Assembly (NCBI RefSeq): GCF_028527925.1
Contig: NZ_JAPESW010000002.1
Coordinates: 1 to 64,000, forward strand
From: Cellulomonas fimi
GTDB lineage: Bacteria; Actinomycetota; Actinomycetes; Actinomycetales; Cellulomonadaceae
Length of the DNA stretch: 64,000 bases
Direction of reading: 5' to 3'
Shown piece by piece: positions 47,016-55,763 of this stretch (positions are counted from its first letter, which is position 1; every line of letters begins with the position of its first letter). Position numbers and translations under genes: made by a program. The notes under the pieces are model-generated. The model saw only the letters and a program-made list of their open reading frames with translations, searched no databases and was not told where the DNA came from.

Positions 47016-48095
47016 TCAGGCGTCCCAGTCGACGCGCACCGGCAGGTCGGCGAAGTGCGCGTACGAGGCGAACGCCGACTCGACGGCGACGCGTTCGGCA
47101 TCGGTCAGCGGACGCGCCAGGCGCGGCTGCGCGACCACCCCGTCCCGCGCGACGACACGTCGCCACCAGCCGACGACCTGCCCGTCGACCAGCAGCGGCG
47201 CGATGACCATGTTCGAGCCGGGCGGCGCGATGCTGAGCCCGGCGACGTTCGTCACGAACCGGCTCGCCGTGTACGCGACGCCGTACTCGTCGTACCCCTG
47301 CAGCACGTGCGCGGTCGGCGACGGGTCCGGGACGGGCGCGGGCCCGGGCGCGGACCACAGCCGCACCCCGCCGACCTCGTCCTCGACGAGCTCGCCCACG
47401 CACAGCGCGATCCCGCGCCGGACCTGCGTGAGGGTGAGCGTCGCCCACCACGCCAGGTCCTTCTCCGCCGCCGGCCCGTGCCCGGTGAAGAACCGCCGGG
47501 TGAGCTCCGCGAGCGCGTCGTCGCCGCGCAGGTCGGGGCCCTCGGCGACGCGCCCGTCGACCAGCGCGTACGTCTGCTGCGCGCCGCGCACCGCGCCGCT
47601 CGCGATCACGGCGTCGAGCTCGAGGCGCATGAGCAGGTAGGCCAGCCGCAGACCGGACGCCTCGACGCCGGCGCGCGCGAGGGCGTCGCCGAGCTCCGCC
47701 CGGGTCAGGTGCGCACCGCCGCGCAGCGCCGCGGTGACAGCCCGGTGCGTGCGCGCGACCGCCTCCTCGTCGATCCCGACCTGCCGCTCGACGGACCGGT
47801 TGACCTGCTGCACGCGCGGGCCGGTCAGCGCCTGCACCCACCGCAGGTCCTCGGCGGCGAGGTAGTGCCAGGTGGCGCGCAGCGCGTGCGTGCGGACGAT
47901 GCGCCCGTCGTCGAGCGCCGCGAGGACGGTCGCGTCGTCGGCGCCGCTGCGCATGCCGAGCGACCACCGCGACATCGGCACCTCCTGCGCCTGCGACGCA
48001 CCGAGGTGGCGGACCACCGCCACGGGGTCGGGCAGCGGCGGTCCGGACAGGTGCTGGCGGTGGAGGCGGCGGTGGGCGACCTCGACGGCGTCCAT
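47016..48095 (-). CDS. Winged-helix DNA glycosylase-like protein (AlkZ/YcaQ type)
   Basis: 359 aa HTH_42 family. The Q-x-Q pair (LGASQAQEVPMSRW, near residue 35) matches the catalytic motif of AlkZ/YcaQ DNA glycosylases, which release bulky or cross-linked bases. RTHALRATWHYLAAEDLRW and the C-terminal VVGWWRR segment are also typical. Start ATG 48095. Function as glycosylase is inferred from family. Confidence 0.82.
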   Translation of the reverse strand: MDAVEVAHRRLHRQHLSGPPLPDPVAVVRHLGASQAQEVPMSRWSLGMRSGADDATVLAALDDGRIVRTHALRATWHYLAAEDLRWVQALTGPRVQQVNRSVERQVGIDEEAVARTHRAVTAALRGGAHLTRAELGDALARAGVEASGLRLAYLLMRLELDAVIASGAVRGAQQTYALVDGRVAEGPDLRGDDALAELTRRFFTGHGPAAEKDLAWWATLTLTQVRRGIALCVGELVEDEVGGVRLWSAPGPAPVPDPSPTAHVLQGYDEYGVAYTASRFVTNVAGLSIAPPGSNMVIAPLLVDGQVVGWWRRVVARDGVVAQPRLARPLTDAERVAVESAFASYAHFADLPVRVDWDA

Positions 48096-48194
48096 GCTGC
48101 GGATCCTAGGCGCGACCTGGGTGTTCCCCGCGCGGTCACACGACGTCGGCCGACCGGACATGCGGGGGCCAACCGGACGCGGTCGACTGGCGTC

Positions 48195-50408
48195 ATGCGA
48201 ACCCGTCGCGCTGTCGCGCTCGCTCTCGTCGCCGTCTCCGCCGCGCTGGGCGGAACGGTCGCCGCCTCGCTCCCCGCCGCCGCAGGCGGGTCCCCGGGCC
48301 ACGGCCCGTCGGCGGACCGCGGTCCCGCCCTCGTCTCCCGCGCCACTCTCTCCGCGGACTTCCTCGCCGACGGCCCGCCGTCGGGTGCGGCCGTCACGCC
48401 CGCGAACGGCCGCACCGGCCCGTTCGCCGGTCAGGTGATCCCCGGCTTCTCGGGTGCCCTCGACAACGGCGACGGCACGTTCTGGGGGCTGCCGGACAAC
48501 GGGTTCGGCAGCAAGTCGAACTCCGCCGACTTCCTGCTCCGGATGTACCTGGTGACGCCCGACTGGCGGTCCGGCCAGATCCAGGTCGGCCGGCACATCT
48601 CCTTCCAGGATCCCGACCACCGCATCGACTTCCCGCTGACCCGCCCCGACCGCCTGCTCACCGGCGCGGACTTCGACGTCGAGTCCGTGCAGCGCGCGAA
48701 GGACGGCACGCTGTGGGTCGGCGAGGAGTTCGGGCCGTTCCTGCTGCACTTCAGCGCCGACGGCGTCCTGCTGTCCGCGCCCGTGCCGTTCCCCGACGGC
48801 AAGTCGCCCGCCAACCCGTACCTCGCGCCCGGTGAGACGCCGCGCGTCGCGAGCAGCCGCGGGTTCGAGGCGCTCGCCGCGTCGTCCGACGGCCGTCGCC
48901 TGTACCCGGTCGTGGAGGGCGCGTTCACCGACGACGCCGACAAGCGCCGCCGCTGGGTCTACGAGTTCGACACGCGCACGCAGCAGTACACCGGCCGCAC
49001 GTGGCAGTACCAGACCGACGCCGAGTCGAACGTCATCGGCGACGCGCAGTGGGTCGGCAAGGACCGGCTGTGGCTGATCGAGCGCGACGACTTCGACGGC
49101 GCCGCGTCCGTCATCAAGCGGGTCTACGAGGTCGACCTGTCGAAGGCCGACCGCGACGGCTTCGTGCGCAAGACGCTCGTGCTCGACGCCCTGAAGATCG
49201 CCGACCCGCGCGGCGTCAGCACCGGCGGCGGCTACGGCACCGGCGAGACGTTCGCCTTCCCGGTCCAGTCGTTCGAGACGATCGTCCCCCTCGGACGCGA
49301 CCGGCTGCTGCTCGCGAACGACAACAACTACCCCGGCAACGCCGCCCGCGTCCCGGGCACCCCCGACGCGACCGAGATGGTGGTCGTCGACCTGCGCGGC
49401 GCGCGCCTGGCCCGCCCCGACGACACGCTCGTCGTCGGCCACCGCGGCGCGTCGGGCTACCGCCCCGAGCACACGCTCGCGTCGTACGAGACCGCGATCC
49501 TGCAGTGCGCCGACTACATCGAGCCCGACCTGGTGAGCACCAAGGACGGCGTGCTCGTCGCGCGGCACGAGAACGAGATCGGCGGCACGACGGACGTCGC
49601 GACCCGGACCGAGTTCGCGTCGCGCCGGACCACCAAGACGATCGACGGGATCAGCCTCACCGGCTGGTTCACCGAGGACTTCACGCTCGCCGAGCTCCGC
49701 ACGCTGCGCGCCAAGGAGCGCATCCCCGCGGTCCGCCCGGGCAACACCGCGTTCGACGGGAGGTACCAGGTCCCGACGTTCGACGAGGTCCTCGACCTCG
49801 CGCGCAGCTCGCGGACCTGCTCCGGTGAGCCCGTCGGCGTCTACCCGGAGACCAAGCACCCGACGTACTTCGACGGCCTCGGCCTCTCGCTCGAGGAGCC
49901 GCTGCTCGCCACGCTGGCCGCCAACGGGTTCGACGGCCGACGCGCCCCCGTCATCATCCAGTCCTTCGAGACGGCGAACCTCCGCGAGCTGTCGGGACGG
50001 ACGCGGCTCCCGCTCGCGCAGCTGATCAACTGCTCCGGCGCCCCGTGGGACCTCGTCGCCGCCGGCGACACCCGCACCTACGCCGACCTCGTCACCCGTG
50101 AGGGCCTCAAGGGGATCTCCCGCTACGCCGACGGCATCGGCGCCTGCAAGGACGTCCTGATCCCGCGCGACGCGTCGGGGGCGCTGCTCACGCCCTCGCC
50201 CGTGATCCGCGACGCCCACCGCGCCGGTCTCACGGTCCACGGCTGGACGTTCCGCGCCGAGAACCAGTTCCTGCCCACGCAGTTCCGCGTCGGCACCGAC
50301 CCGAACGCGCACGGCGACCTGGAGGGCGAGATCCGCACCTTCCTGCGCGCCGGCATGGACGGCTTCTTCACCGACCACCCCGACGTGGGCGCCGCCGCCG
50401 TCGACTGA
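48195..50408 (+). CDS. Secreted esterase-like (phytase family) / glycerophosphodiesterase fusion
   Basis: 737 aa. Signal peptide at 1-32. Residues about 40-405 match the esterase-like activity of phytase family (GFSGALDNGDGTFWGLPDNGF, DVESVQRAKDGTLWVGEEFGP). Residues about 412-735 are a GDPD domain with VVGHRGASGYRPEHTL, YIEPDLVSTKDG and ARHENEI. It probably scavenges phosphate from glycerophosphodiesters outside the cell. Both domains appear intact. A 14-bp perfect hairpin follows. Confidence 0.9.
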   Translation: MRTRRAVALALVAVSAALGGTVAASLPAAAGGSPGHGPSADRGPALVSRATLSADFLADGPPSGAAVTPANGRTGPFAGQVIPGFSGALDNGDGTFWGLPDNGFGSKSNSADFLLRMYLVTPDWRSGQIQVGRHISFQDPDHRIDFPLTRPDRLLTGADFDVESVQRAKDGTLWVGEEFGPFLLHFSADGVLLSAPVPFPDGKSPANPYLAPGETPRVASSRGFEALAASSDGRRLYPVVEGAFTDDADKRRRWVYEFDTRTQQYTGRTWQYQTDAESNVIGDAQWVGKDRLWLIERDDFDGAASVIKRVYEVDLSKADRDGFVRKTLVLDALKIADPRGVSTGGGYGTGETFAFPVQSFETIVPLGRDRLLLANDNNYPGNAARVPGTPDATEMVVVDLRGARLARPDDTLVVGHRGASGYRPEHTLASYETAILQCADYIEPDLVSTKDGVLVARHENEIGGTTDVATRTEFASRRTTKTIDGISLTGWFTEDFTLAELRTLRAKERIPAVRPGNTAFDGRYQVPTFDEVLDLARSSRTCSGEPVGVYPETKHPTYFDGLGLSLEEPLLATLAANGFDGRRAPVIIQSFETANLRELSGRTRLPLAQLINCSGAPWDLVAAGDTRTYADLVTREGLKGISRYADGIGACKDVLIPRDASGALLTPSPVIRDAHRAGLTVHGWTFRAENQFLPTQFRVGTDPNAHGDLEGEIRTFLRAGMDGFFTDHPDVGAAAVD

Positions 50409-50425
50409 CGCGACCGCGACCACGC

Positions 50426-50460
50426 ACGAGGCCCCGGGGTGGCACGCCCCGGGGCCTCGT
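50426..50460 (+). terminator. 14-bp perfect terminator hairpin
   Basis: ACGAGGCCCCGGGG (50426-50439) pairs exactly with CCCCGGGGCCTCGT (50447-50460) around a 7-base loop, 17 bases after the GDPD stop. Confidence 0.75.
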
Positions 50461-50517
50461 CGCGCCCACCTCGCCGGGTGCAGACTCGGCGGTGACGGCG
50501 TCGTCGGGAGGGGTGCC

Positions 50518-50991
50518 ATGAGCACGCGCGCGTACCTGCGGATCGGGTCGGTCCAGGGCGGCTCCACCGACCGGCATCACGAGGGCTGGATCGAGGTGCG
50601 GTCGTTCACCTGGTCCGAGACCTCCGGGGCCGGCGCCGGAGGGCACGCCGCCGTGTCCGGTCGCGTCACCGCGAGCCCGCTGGTCGTCACCGCCGACGTC
50701 AGCGTCGCCTCGCCGCGGCTCATGGTCGCGTGCGCGCGCAACGAGCGCTTCGACGTCGCGGAGCTCGAGGTGGTGCAGGCCGGGGAGAACGGTGGACGGC
50801 CGTTCCTGCGATGGCGCCTGCAGGACGTCGTCGTCTCGGGCTACGCCGTGACCGCCGAGGACTTCCTGCCGGTCGACACGATCACGCTGCGGTTCGAGTC
50901 GCTGCGGTTCGACGTCGTGCCGCAGCAGCCGGACGGCTCCCCCGGGTCGGCCGTGACGGGCGAGGTCGACTTCACGCGGCCGTCCCGCTGA
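50518..50991 (+). CDS. Hcp-family (type VI tube-like) protein
   Basis: 157 aa single-domain protein. AYLRIGSVQGGSTDRHHEGWIEVRSFTW at the N-terminus, read in parts, matches the Hcp pattern of a strand, G-x-S-T-D and W-I-E-V; RWRLQDVVVSGY and DTITLRFESLRFDV are typical of the C-terminal strands. Hcp forms tube rings in type VI secretion, but no other secretion gene is present. GGGAGGGG precedes the ATG. Confidence 0.75.
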   Translation: MSTRAYLRIGSVQGGSTDRHHEGWIEVRSFTWSETSGAGAGGHAAVSGRVTASPLVVTADVSVASPRLMVACARNERFDVAELEVVQAGENGGRPFLRWRLQDVVVSGYAVTAEDFLPVDTITLRFESLRFDVVPQQPDGSPGSAVTGEVDFTRPSR

Positions 50992-51003
50992 CGCCGCTGG
51001 CGG

Positions 51004-51327
51004 TCAGTCGCTCCCGACGTCCACCAGCGCGACCCGCAGCCGCACGGTGTCGCCGACGTCGCACGACTCCGCCCGACGGACCGCCTTCTTGAGCGGCAGG
51101 ACATAGGTCTTCGCCTTGTCGTCGGGGAACACGGACGTGCGCCAGACGGACCCGCCGAGCGTGACCTCGACCCGCACCGACCCGAACCCGCGCGTCACGC
51201 CCGACGACACCTCGAGCACGTCGTCCGCGACGTCGGTCGGCAGGCTCACGAACACCCACGAGTCCGTCTTGCGGGCGTCCCACCGCCACAGGGGCGCGTC
51301 GAACTCGTACGTCGGCCGGTCGGTCAT
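51004..51327 (-). CDS. DUF1905-domain protein
   Basis: 107 aa beta-barrel-like domain: YEFDAPLWRWDARKTDSWVFVSLP, GSVRVEVTLGGSVWRTSVFPD and YVLPLKKAVRRAESCDVGDTV are DUF1905 hallmarks. Function unknown; some fused homologues carry a bacteriocin-protection (YdeI/OmpD) domain. It converges on the Hcp gene with 12 bases between stops. Confidence 0.85.
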   Translation of the reverse strand: MTDRPTYEFDAPLWRWDARKTDSWVFVSLPTDVADDVLEVSSGVTRGFGSVRVEVTLGGSVWRTSVFPDDKAKTYVLPLKKAVRRAESCDVGDTVRLRVALVDVGSD

Positions 51328-51393
51328 GACGGCATCGTCGCAGGCCGCACCGACACGTTGACGCCGTGCGCTCGCCGCCGGGAGGGTGGGCGG

Positions 51394-52047
51394 GTGCGCA
51401 CCGCCACGGACGTCGTCGACGAGCTGCGCCGCCACGCGGACCAGCGGGAGCACGCGAAGACGACCCGTCGCATGGTCGGCGTCCCGCTGAGCGTGGTCGG
51501 GGTTCGGATGGGCACCGTGTTCGCGGTCGCGAAGGAGCACCGGGCACTGCCGCTCTCGGAGGTCGCGGCGCTGCTGGAGCGCGACGAGTACGAGTCGCGG
51601 ATGGTCGGGGTGTCCGTGCTCGACTTCCGTGCCCGTGCGCCGCGGCTCGACGACGACGGGCGGCAGGCGCTCTACGACGTGTGGATGGACCACCTCGACC
51701 GGATGGTCGCGTGGGATCTGATCGACCGGTCGGCGCCCCGCGTGGTCGGCCTGCACCTGCGTCACCGCTCGCGCGCACCTCTGTTCACGCTCGCCGCGTC
51801 TCCCGACCCGCTGCACCGGCGCACGGCGGTCGTGGCCACGTTCGCGATCGTCCGCCTCGGCGACGTCGACGACGCGCTCGCGATCTGCGCGCTCCTCGCG
51901 GCCGACCGGGACCCGCTCGTGCAGAGCCCCGTCGGCACGGCCCTGCGCGAGGTCGGTCGCATCGACGCCGCCCGCCGGGACGCCTTCCTCGCGGCGCACG
52001 GTCCGTCGATGAGCGCCGCGGCCCGCCGGGTCGCGCTGACCGCCTGA
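51394..52047 (+). CDS. DNA alkylation repair protein (AlkD-like)
   Basis: 217 aa all-helical HEAT-like protein. VVGLHLRHRSRAPLFTLAASPDPLHRRTAVVATF and REVGRIDAARRDAFLAAHG resemble AlkD, which removes alkylated bases. The catalytic Asp/Trp positions were not verified. GTG at 51394 has GGGAGG upstream. Confidence 0.82.
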   Translation: MRTATDVVDELRRHADQREHAKTTRRMVGVPLSVVGVRMGTVFAVAKEHRALPLSEVAALLERDEYESRMVGVSVLDFRARAPRLDDDGRQALYDVWMDHLDRMVAWDLIDRSAPRVVGLHLRHRSRAPLFTLAASPDPLHRRTAVVATFAIVRLGDVDDALAICALLAADRDPLVQSPVGTALREVGRIDAARRDAFLAAHGPSMSAAARRVALTA

Positions 52048-52065
52048 CGCCCCGCGGTCGAACGC

Positions 52066-53205
52066 CTACGCCACGGCGTCGCGGGTCAGGAGGGTGACGA
52101 CCTCGTAGTGGGTCGTCTGGGGGAACATGTCGAGGACGCGGCCGCGGACGGGGCGCAGGGACGGCATGGCGGCCAGGTCGCGCGCGAGCGAGCGGGCGTT
52201 GCACGACGAGTAGACGACGGTCTCCACGCCGGACCGTTCGAGCCAGCCGGCCAGCTCGGGGCCGATGCCGCGCCGCGGCGGGTTGACGACGACGAGGTCG
52301 GGCACGTCGGCGGGTGACGCGCCGACGGCGAAGGCGGTCGCGTCGTCGGCGCGGAACGTCGTGCGCGGTAGGCCCGCGTCGCGTGCGGTGAGCGTCGCGC
52401 TCGCGACGGCCTCGGCAGAGGTCTCGACGCCGACCACGTCGCGCGAGCCGTCGGCGACGTGCAGCGCGAACCCGCCGACGCCGCAGTACAGGTCCCACAC
52501 GGACGAGGGCGCGGCCTCGTCGACCCACGCGGCCGCCTGCCGGTAGAGCGCGGCGGCGACGTCGGTGTTCGTCTGGAAGAAGCTCTGCGGGCGCAGGTGC
52601 AGGTCGAGTCCGTTGACGCGCATGCGGAGCGTCTCGTCCTCGGTCAGGAGGATCTCGCGCTCCCCCTCGAGCACGGCCTTGTGCTCGGGCAGCAGGTTCA
52701 CCGACGCGACGACGAGGCGCGGGAGCTGCACGCGCAGCCAGGGCAGGTGCTTGCGGATGCGGGCGACGGCCTCCTGCGAGCGCAGCACGAACCGCAGCAT
52801 GAGGTCGCCGTCGGGCGACTCGGTGAGCAGGAGGTGCTTGAGCTCGCCGCGTCGCGCGGGGACGTCGTAGGGCTCGAGGCGGGCGAGCGTCACGAATGCG
52901 GTCAGCACCGGGAAGGTCGCCGACAGCGACGCCGGGTAGAGGCCGCAACCCTGGAGGTCCACGCCGACGCCGGCCGCGTCGAGGATGCCGAGCGTGGGGG
53001 CGTCGACGGTCCCGCCGACGACCATCTTCGCCTTGTTGCGGAACCCCTCCTCACGGCTGGCCACGGGTTCCAGCCAGGCGAGGTCGTGGTGGTCGGCGAG
53101 CAGGTCGGCGCACAGGTCCTGCTTGGCGGCGAGCTGGTCGGCGTAGGGCCGCCCCATCCACGTGCAGGAGAGGCACCGCTCCGCGTCGTAGTAGGGGCAC
53201 TGCAC
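52066..53205 (-). CDS. rlmC: 23S rRNA (uracil-C5)-methyltransferase, RlmC-like
   Basis: 379 aa TrmA/RlmC/RlmD family. N-terminal 4Fe-4S cysteines are in CPYYDAERCLSC. The SAM domain has WDLYCGVGGFALHVA, NPPRRGIGPEL and nucleophile Cys in YSSCNARSLARDL. The short N-terminus without TRAM domain fits RlmC (U747). GTG 53205 places the Cys cluster at the very start. Confidence 0.9.
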   Translation of the reverse strand: MQCPYYDAERCLSCTWMGRPYADQLAAKQDLCADLLADHHDLAWLEPVASREEGFRNKAKMVVGGTVDAPTLGILDAAGVGVDLQGCGLYPASLSATFPVLTAFVTLARLEPYDVPARRGELKHLLLTESPDGDLMLRFVLRSQEAVARIRKHLPWLRVQLPRLVVASVNLLPEHKAVLEGEREILLTEDETLRMRVNGLDLHLRPQSFFQTNTDVAAALYRQAAAWVDEAAPSSVWDLYCGVGGFALHVADGSRDVVGVETSAEAVASATLTARDAGLPRTTFRADDATAFAVGASPADVPDLVVVNPPRRGIGPELAGWLERSGVETVVYSSCNARSLARDLAAMPSLRPVRGRVLDMFPQTTHYEVVTLLTRDAVA

Positions 53206-53303
53206 GGTCCACCAGCCTACGGGCCGTGTATCTGTGGCCCAGGTCACACCTCTTGTCCGTGCAGGGGGCGCAGTCGGTGTTCGCGCGCGGGCGGGGAGAC
53301 GTC

Positions 53304-55763
53304 ATGGACATCCGGAACGGCGGCCTCGAGGTCGTCGACGCAGTGGTCGTCGGCTCGGGCTTCGGCGCCGCGGTCGCAGCGCAGCGGCTCGCGGAGACGG
53401 GCAAGCAGGTCGTCGTCATGGAGCGCGGGCGGCGCTACGGGCCCGGGGACTTCGCCCGGACGCCCGCGCAGATGGGCCGGGCGTTCTGGGACCCGAGCGA
53501 GAAGCTCTACGGGCTGTTCGACGCGTGGTCGTTCCGCGGGCTGGAAGGGCTCGTGTCGAGCGGGCTCGGTGGTGGGTCGCTCATCTACGCGAACGTGCTG
53601 CTGCGCAAGGACGAGCACTGGTTCGTGCACGACTCGCCGCTCCCGGGCGGCGGCTACGAGCACTGGCCGATCAGCCGCGCCGACCTCGACCCGCACTACG
53701 ACGTCGTCGAGAAGATGCTCGGCGCGACGCCCTACCCGTACGACGACACCCCGAAGACACGGGCCGTCGAGCAGGCCGCGGTCGCGCTCGGGATGCCGAC
53801 GATCCGACCGCCGCTCGCGGTCACGTTCGCGCGTCCCGACGAGGACGCCGCGCCCGGCCTGGACCTGCCCGCCGCGGGATACGGCACGGTCCACCCCGGG
53901 TCGCACCGGCGCACGTGCACGCTCTGCGGGGAGTGCGACATCGGCTGCAACGTCGGCGCCAAGAACACGCTCGACCACACCTACCTCTCGTCCGCGGCGC
54001 ACCACGGGGCGGACGTCCGGACGCTGCACGAGGTGCGCGCGGTGCGGCCGCTCGACGGCGGTGGCTACCTCGTCCGCTACGTCGTGCACCCCGAGGGCGC
54101 GCGCGGCGACATGGACACCCGGACCCGCGCACTGCCGGAGCGCTCGATCGTCGCCCGGCGCGTGATCCTCGGCGCCGGCACGTTCGGCACCACCTTCCTG
54201 CTGCTGCGCAGCCGCGCGTCGCTGCCGGGCCTCGGCCCCGCGCTCGGCACGCGCTTCTCGGGCAACGGCGACCTGCTGACGCTGCTGCTGGACTGCACGC
54301 GCGACGGCGAGCCCCTGCCGGTCGACGGCGGCAACGGCCCTGTCATCACGACCGCGATCCGCCGCCCCGACGCGCTCGACGGCGACGGGTGGACCGGACG
54401 CGGCTACTACGTCGAGGACGCGGGCTTCCCCGGGTTCCTCGGCTGGCTCGTCGAGACCGCGCAGCTGCGCTCGACCGCGCGGCGCGCGGCCGCGTTCGCG
54501 TGGCAGGTCGTGCGCAACCGGGTGCTCGCGCAGGGGCGGTCCAACGTGTCGGCCGACCTGTCCGCGCTCCTGGGCGACGGGCGGCTCTCCGCCGGGTCGC
54601 TGCCGCTGCTCGGCATGGGACGTGACATCCCCGACGGTCGCATGTCGCTGCACGACGGGCGGCTGGCGGTGAACTGGACCACGTCGACGTCGCGGGCCTA
54701 CTTCGACGACGTCCGCGCGACCATGGAGCGCGTCGGCGAGCAGCTCGGCGCCCGCTTCCAGGACAACCCGCTGTGGTGGGCCAAGCGCGTCATCACCGTG
54801 CACCCGCTCGGCGGCGCGCCCATCGGCCGGCACGTCGGCGAGGGCGTGTGCGACGAGTACGGCGAGGTCCGCGGGCACGCGGGGCTGCACGTCGTCGACG
54901 GCGCCGCGATGCCCGGGCCGGTCGGAGCGAACCCGTCCCTCACCATCGCGGCGATGGCCGACCGCGCGGCGACCCGCATGCTCGAGCAGGACTGGTCGCG
55001 ACCCCGGCGCACGCACATCGCGGCACCGACGCGCGCGCTCGCCGCCCGCGCGCCCGGCGCCACGTCGGTCGCGTTCACCGAGCGGATGGTCGGGCCGTTC
55101 ACGCTCGACCAGACCGACCCGCGGCACGGCGCCGAGATCGCGCGCAGCCTCGGCGACCGCCTGCAGTTCGTCCTGACGATCACCGCCCCCGACATCGAGG
55201 CGTTCGTCGCCGACCCGCTGCACCGGGCCGACGCCACGGGGTTCGTCGAGTCCAACGTCCTGGGCGGGCGGCTCGAGGTCGAGCGCGGCTGGTTCAACCT
55301 GTTCGTGCACCCCGGCGGCACGCCCGGGCGCCGCATGCTCTACCGGCTGTGGCTGCGCGACGCCGCCGGGTCACCGCTCACGCTCGTCGGCGCCAAGGAG
55401 GTCGAGGACGACCGCGGGCTCGACGTGTGGGCCGACACCACGACGCTGTTCGTCCGCGTCCTGTCCGGGCACGTCGCACCGCCCGAGGCGACCACGCACG
55501 CGCAGGCGCTCGCGGTGCTCGACGGGATGCGCGACGACGAGCTGCCCGACGGGACCATCGGCGCGGGCGTGCTCGTCATCAAGCCGTTCGACCTCGCCAA
55601 GCAGCTCACGACGTTCCGGACCGAGGGCGACGCCGGCGCGGCCGCGCTCGCGCAGTTCGGCCGGCTGTTCCTCGGCGAGCTGTGGGACGTGTACGTCGCG
55701 GACAGGCTCGCCGCTCGCCGCGCCGCTCCGGTGCGGGCCGCTGCCGCGAGGGCCGGCCGATGA
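53304..55763 (+). CDS. GMC-type oxidoreductase, cholesterol-oxidase-like (ChoD)
   Basis: 819 aa FAD enzyme. VVVGSGFGAAVAAQRL is the FAD loop. C205-x2-C208-x2-C211-x3-C215 (CTLCGECDIGC) plus GAKNTLDHTYL is the ChoD-class cysteine motif, which could hold a cluster. HPLGGAPIG and GANPSLTIAAMADRAA close the GMC fold near residue 570. The last 240 residues form a separate domain (LQFVLTITAPDIEAFVADPLH) not needed in small oxidases. First gene of a seven-gene coupled operon. ATG preceded by GGGGAGA. Confidence 0.9.
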   Translation: MDIRNGGLEVVDAVVVGSGFGAAVAAQRLAETGKQVVVMERGRRYGPGDFARTPAQMGRAFWDPSEKLYGLFDAWSFRGLEGLVSSGLGGGSLIYANVLLRKDEHWFVHDSPLPGGGYEHWPISRADLDPHYDVVEKMLGATPYPYDDTPKTRAVEQAAVALGMPTIRPPLAVTFARPDEDAAPGLDLPAAGYGTVHPGSHRRTCTLCGECDIGCNVGAKNTLDHTYLSSAAHHGADVRTLHEVRAVRPLDGGGYLVRYVVHPEGARGDMDTRTRALPERSIVARRVILGAGTFGTTFLLLRSRASLPGLGPALGTRFSGNGDLLTLLLDCTRDGEPLPVDGGNGPVITTAIRRPDALDGDGWTGRGYYVEDAGFPGFLGWLVETAQLRSTARRAAAFAWQVVRNRVLAQGRSNVSADLSALLGDGRLSAGSLPLLGMGRDIPDGRMSLHDGRLAVNWTTSTSRAYFDDVRATMERVGEQLGARFQDNPLWWAKRVITVHPLGGAPIGRHVGEGVCDEYGEVRGHAGLHVVDGAAMPGPVGANPSLTIAAMADRAATRMLEQDWSRPRRTHIAAPTRALAARAPGATSVAFTERMVGPFTLDQTDPRHGAEIARSLGDRLQFVLTITAPDIEAFVADPLHRADATGFVESNVLGGRLEVERGWFNLFVHPGGTPGRRMLYRLWLRDAAGSPLTLVGAKEVEDDRGLDVWADTTTLFVRVLSGHVAPPEATTHAQALAVLDGMRDDELPDGTIGAGVLVIKPFDLAKQLTTFRTEGDAGAAALAQFGRLFLGELWDVYVADRLAARRAAPVRAAAARAGR

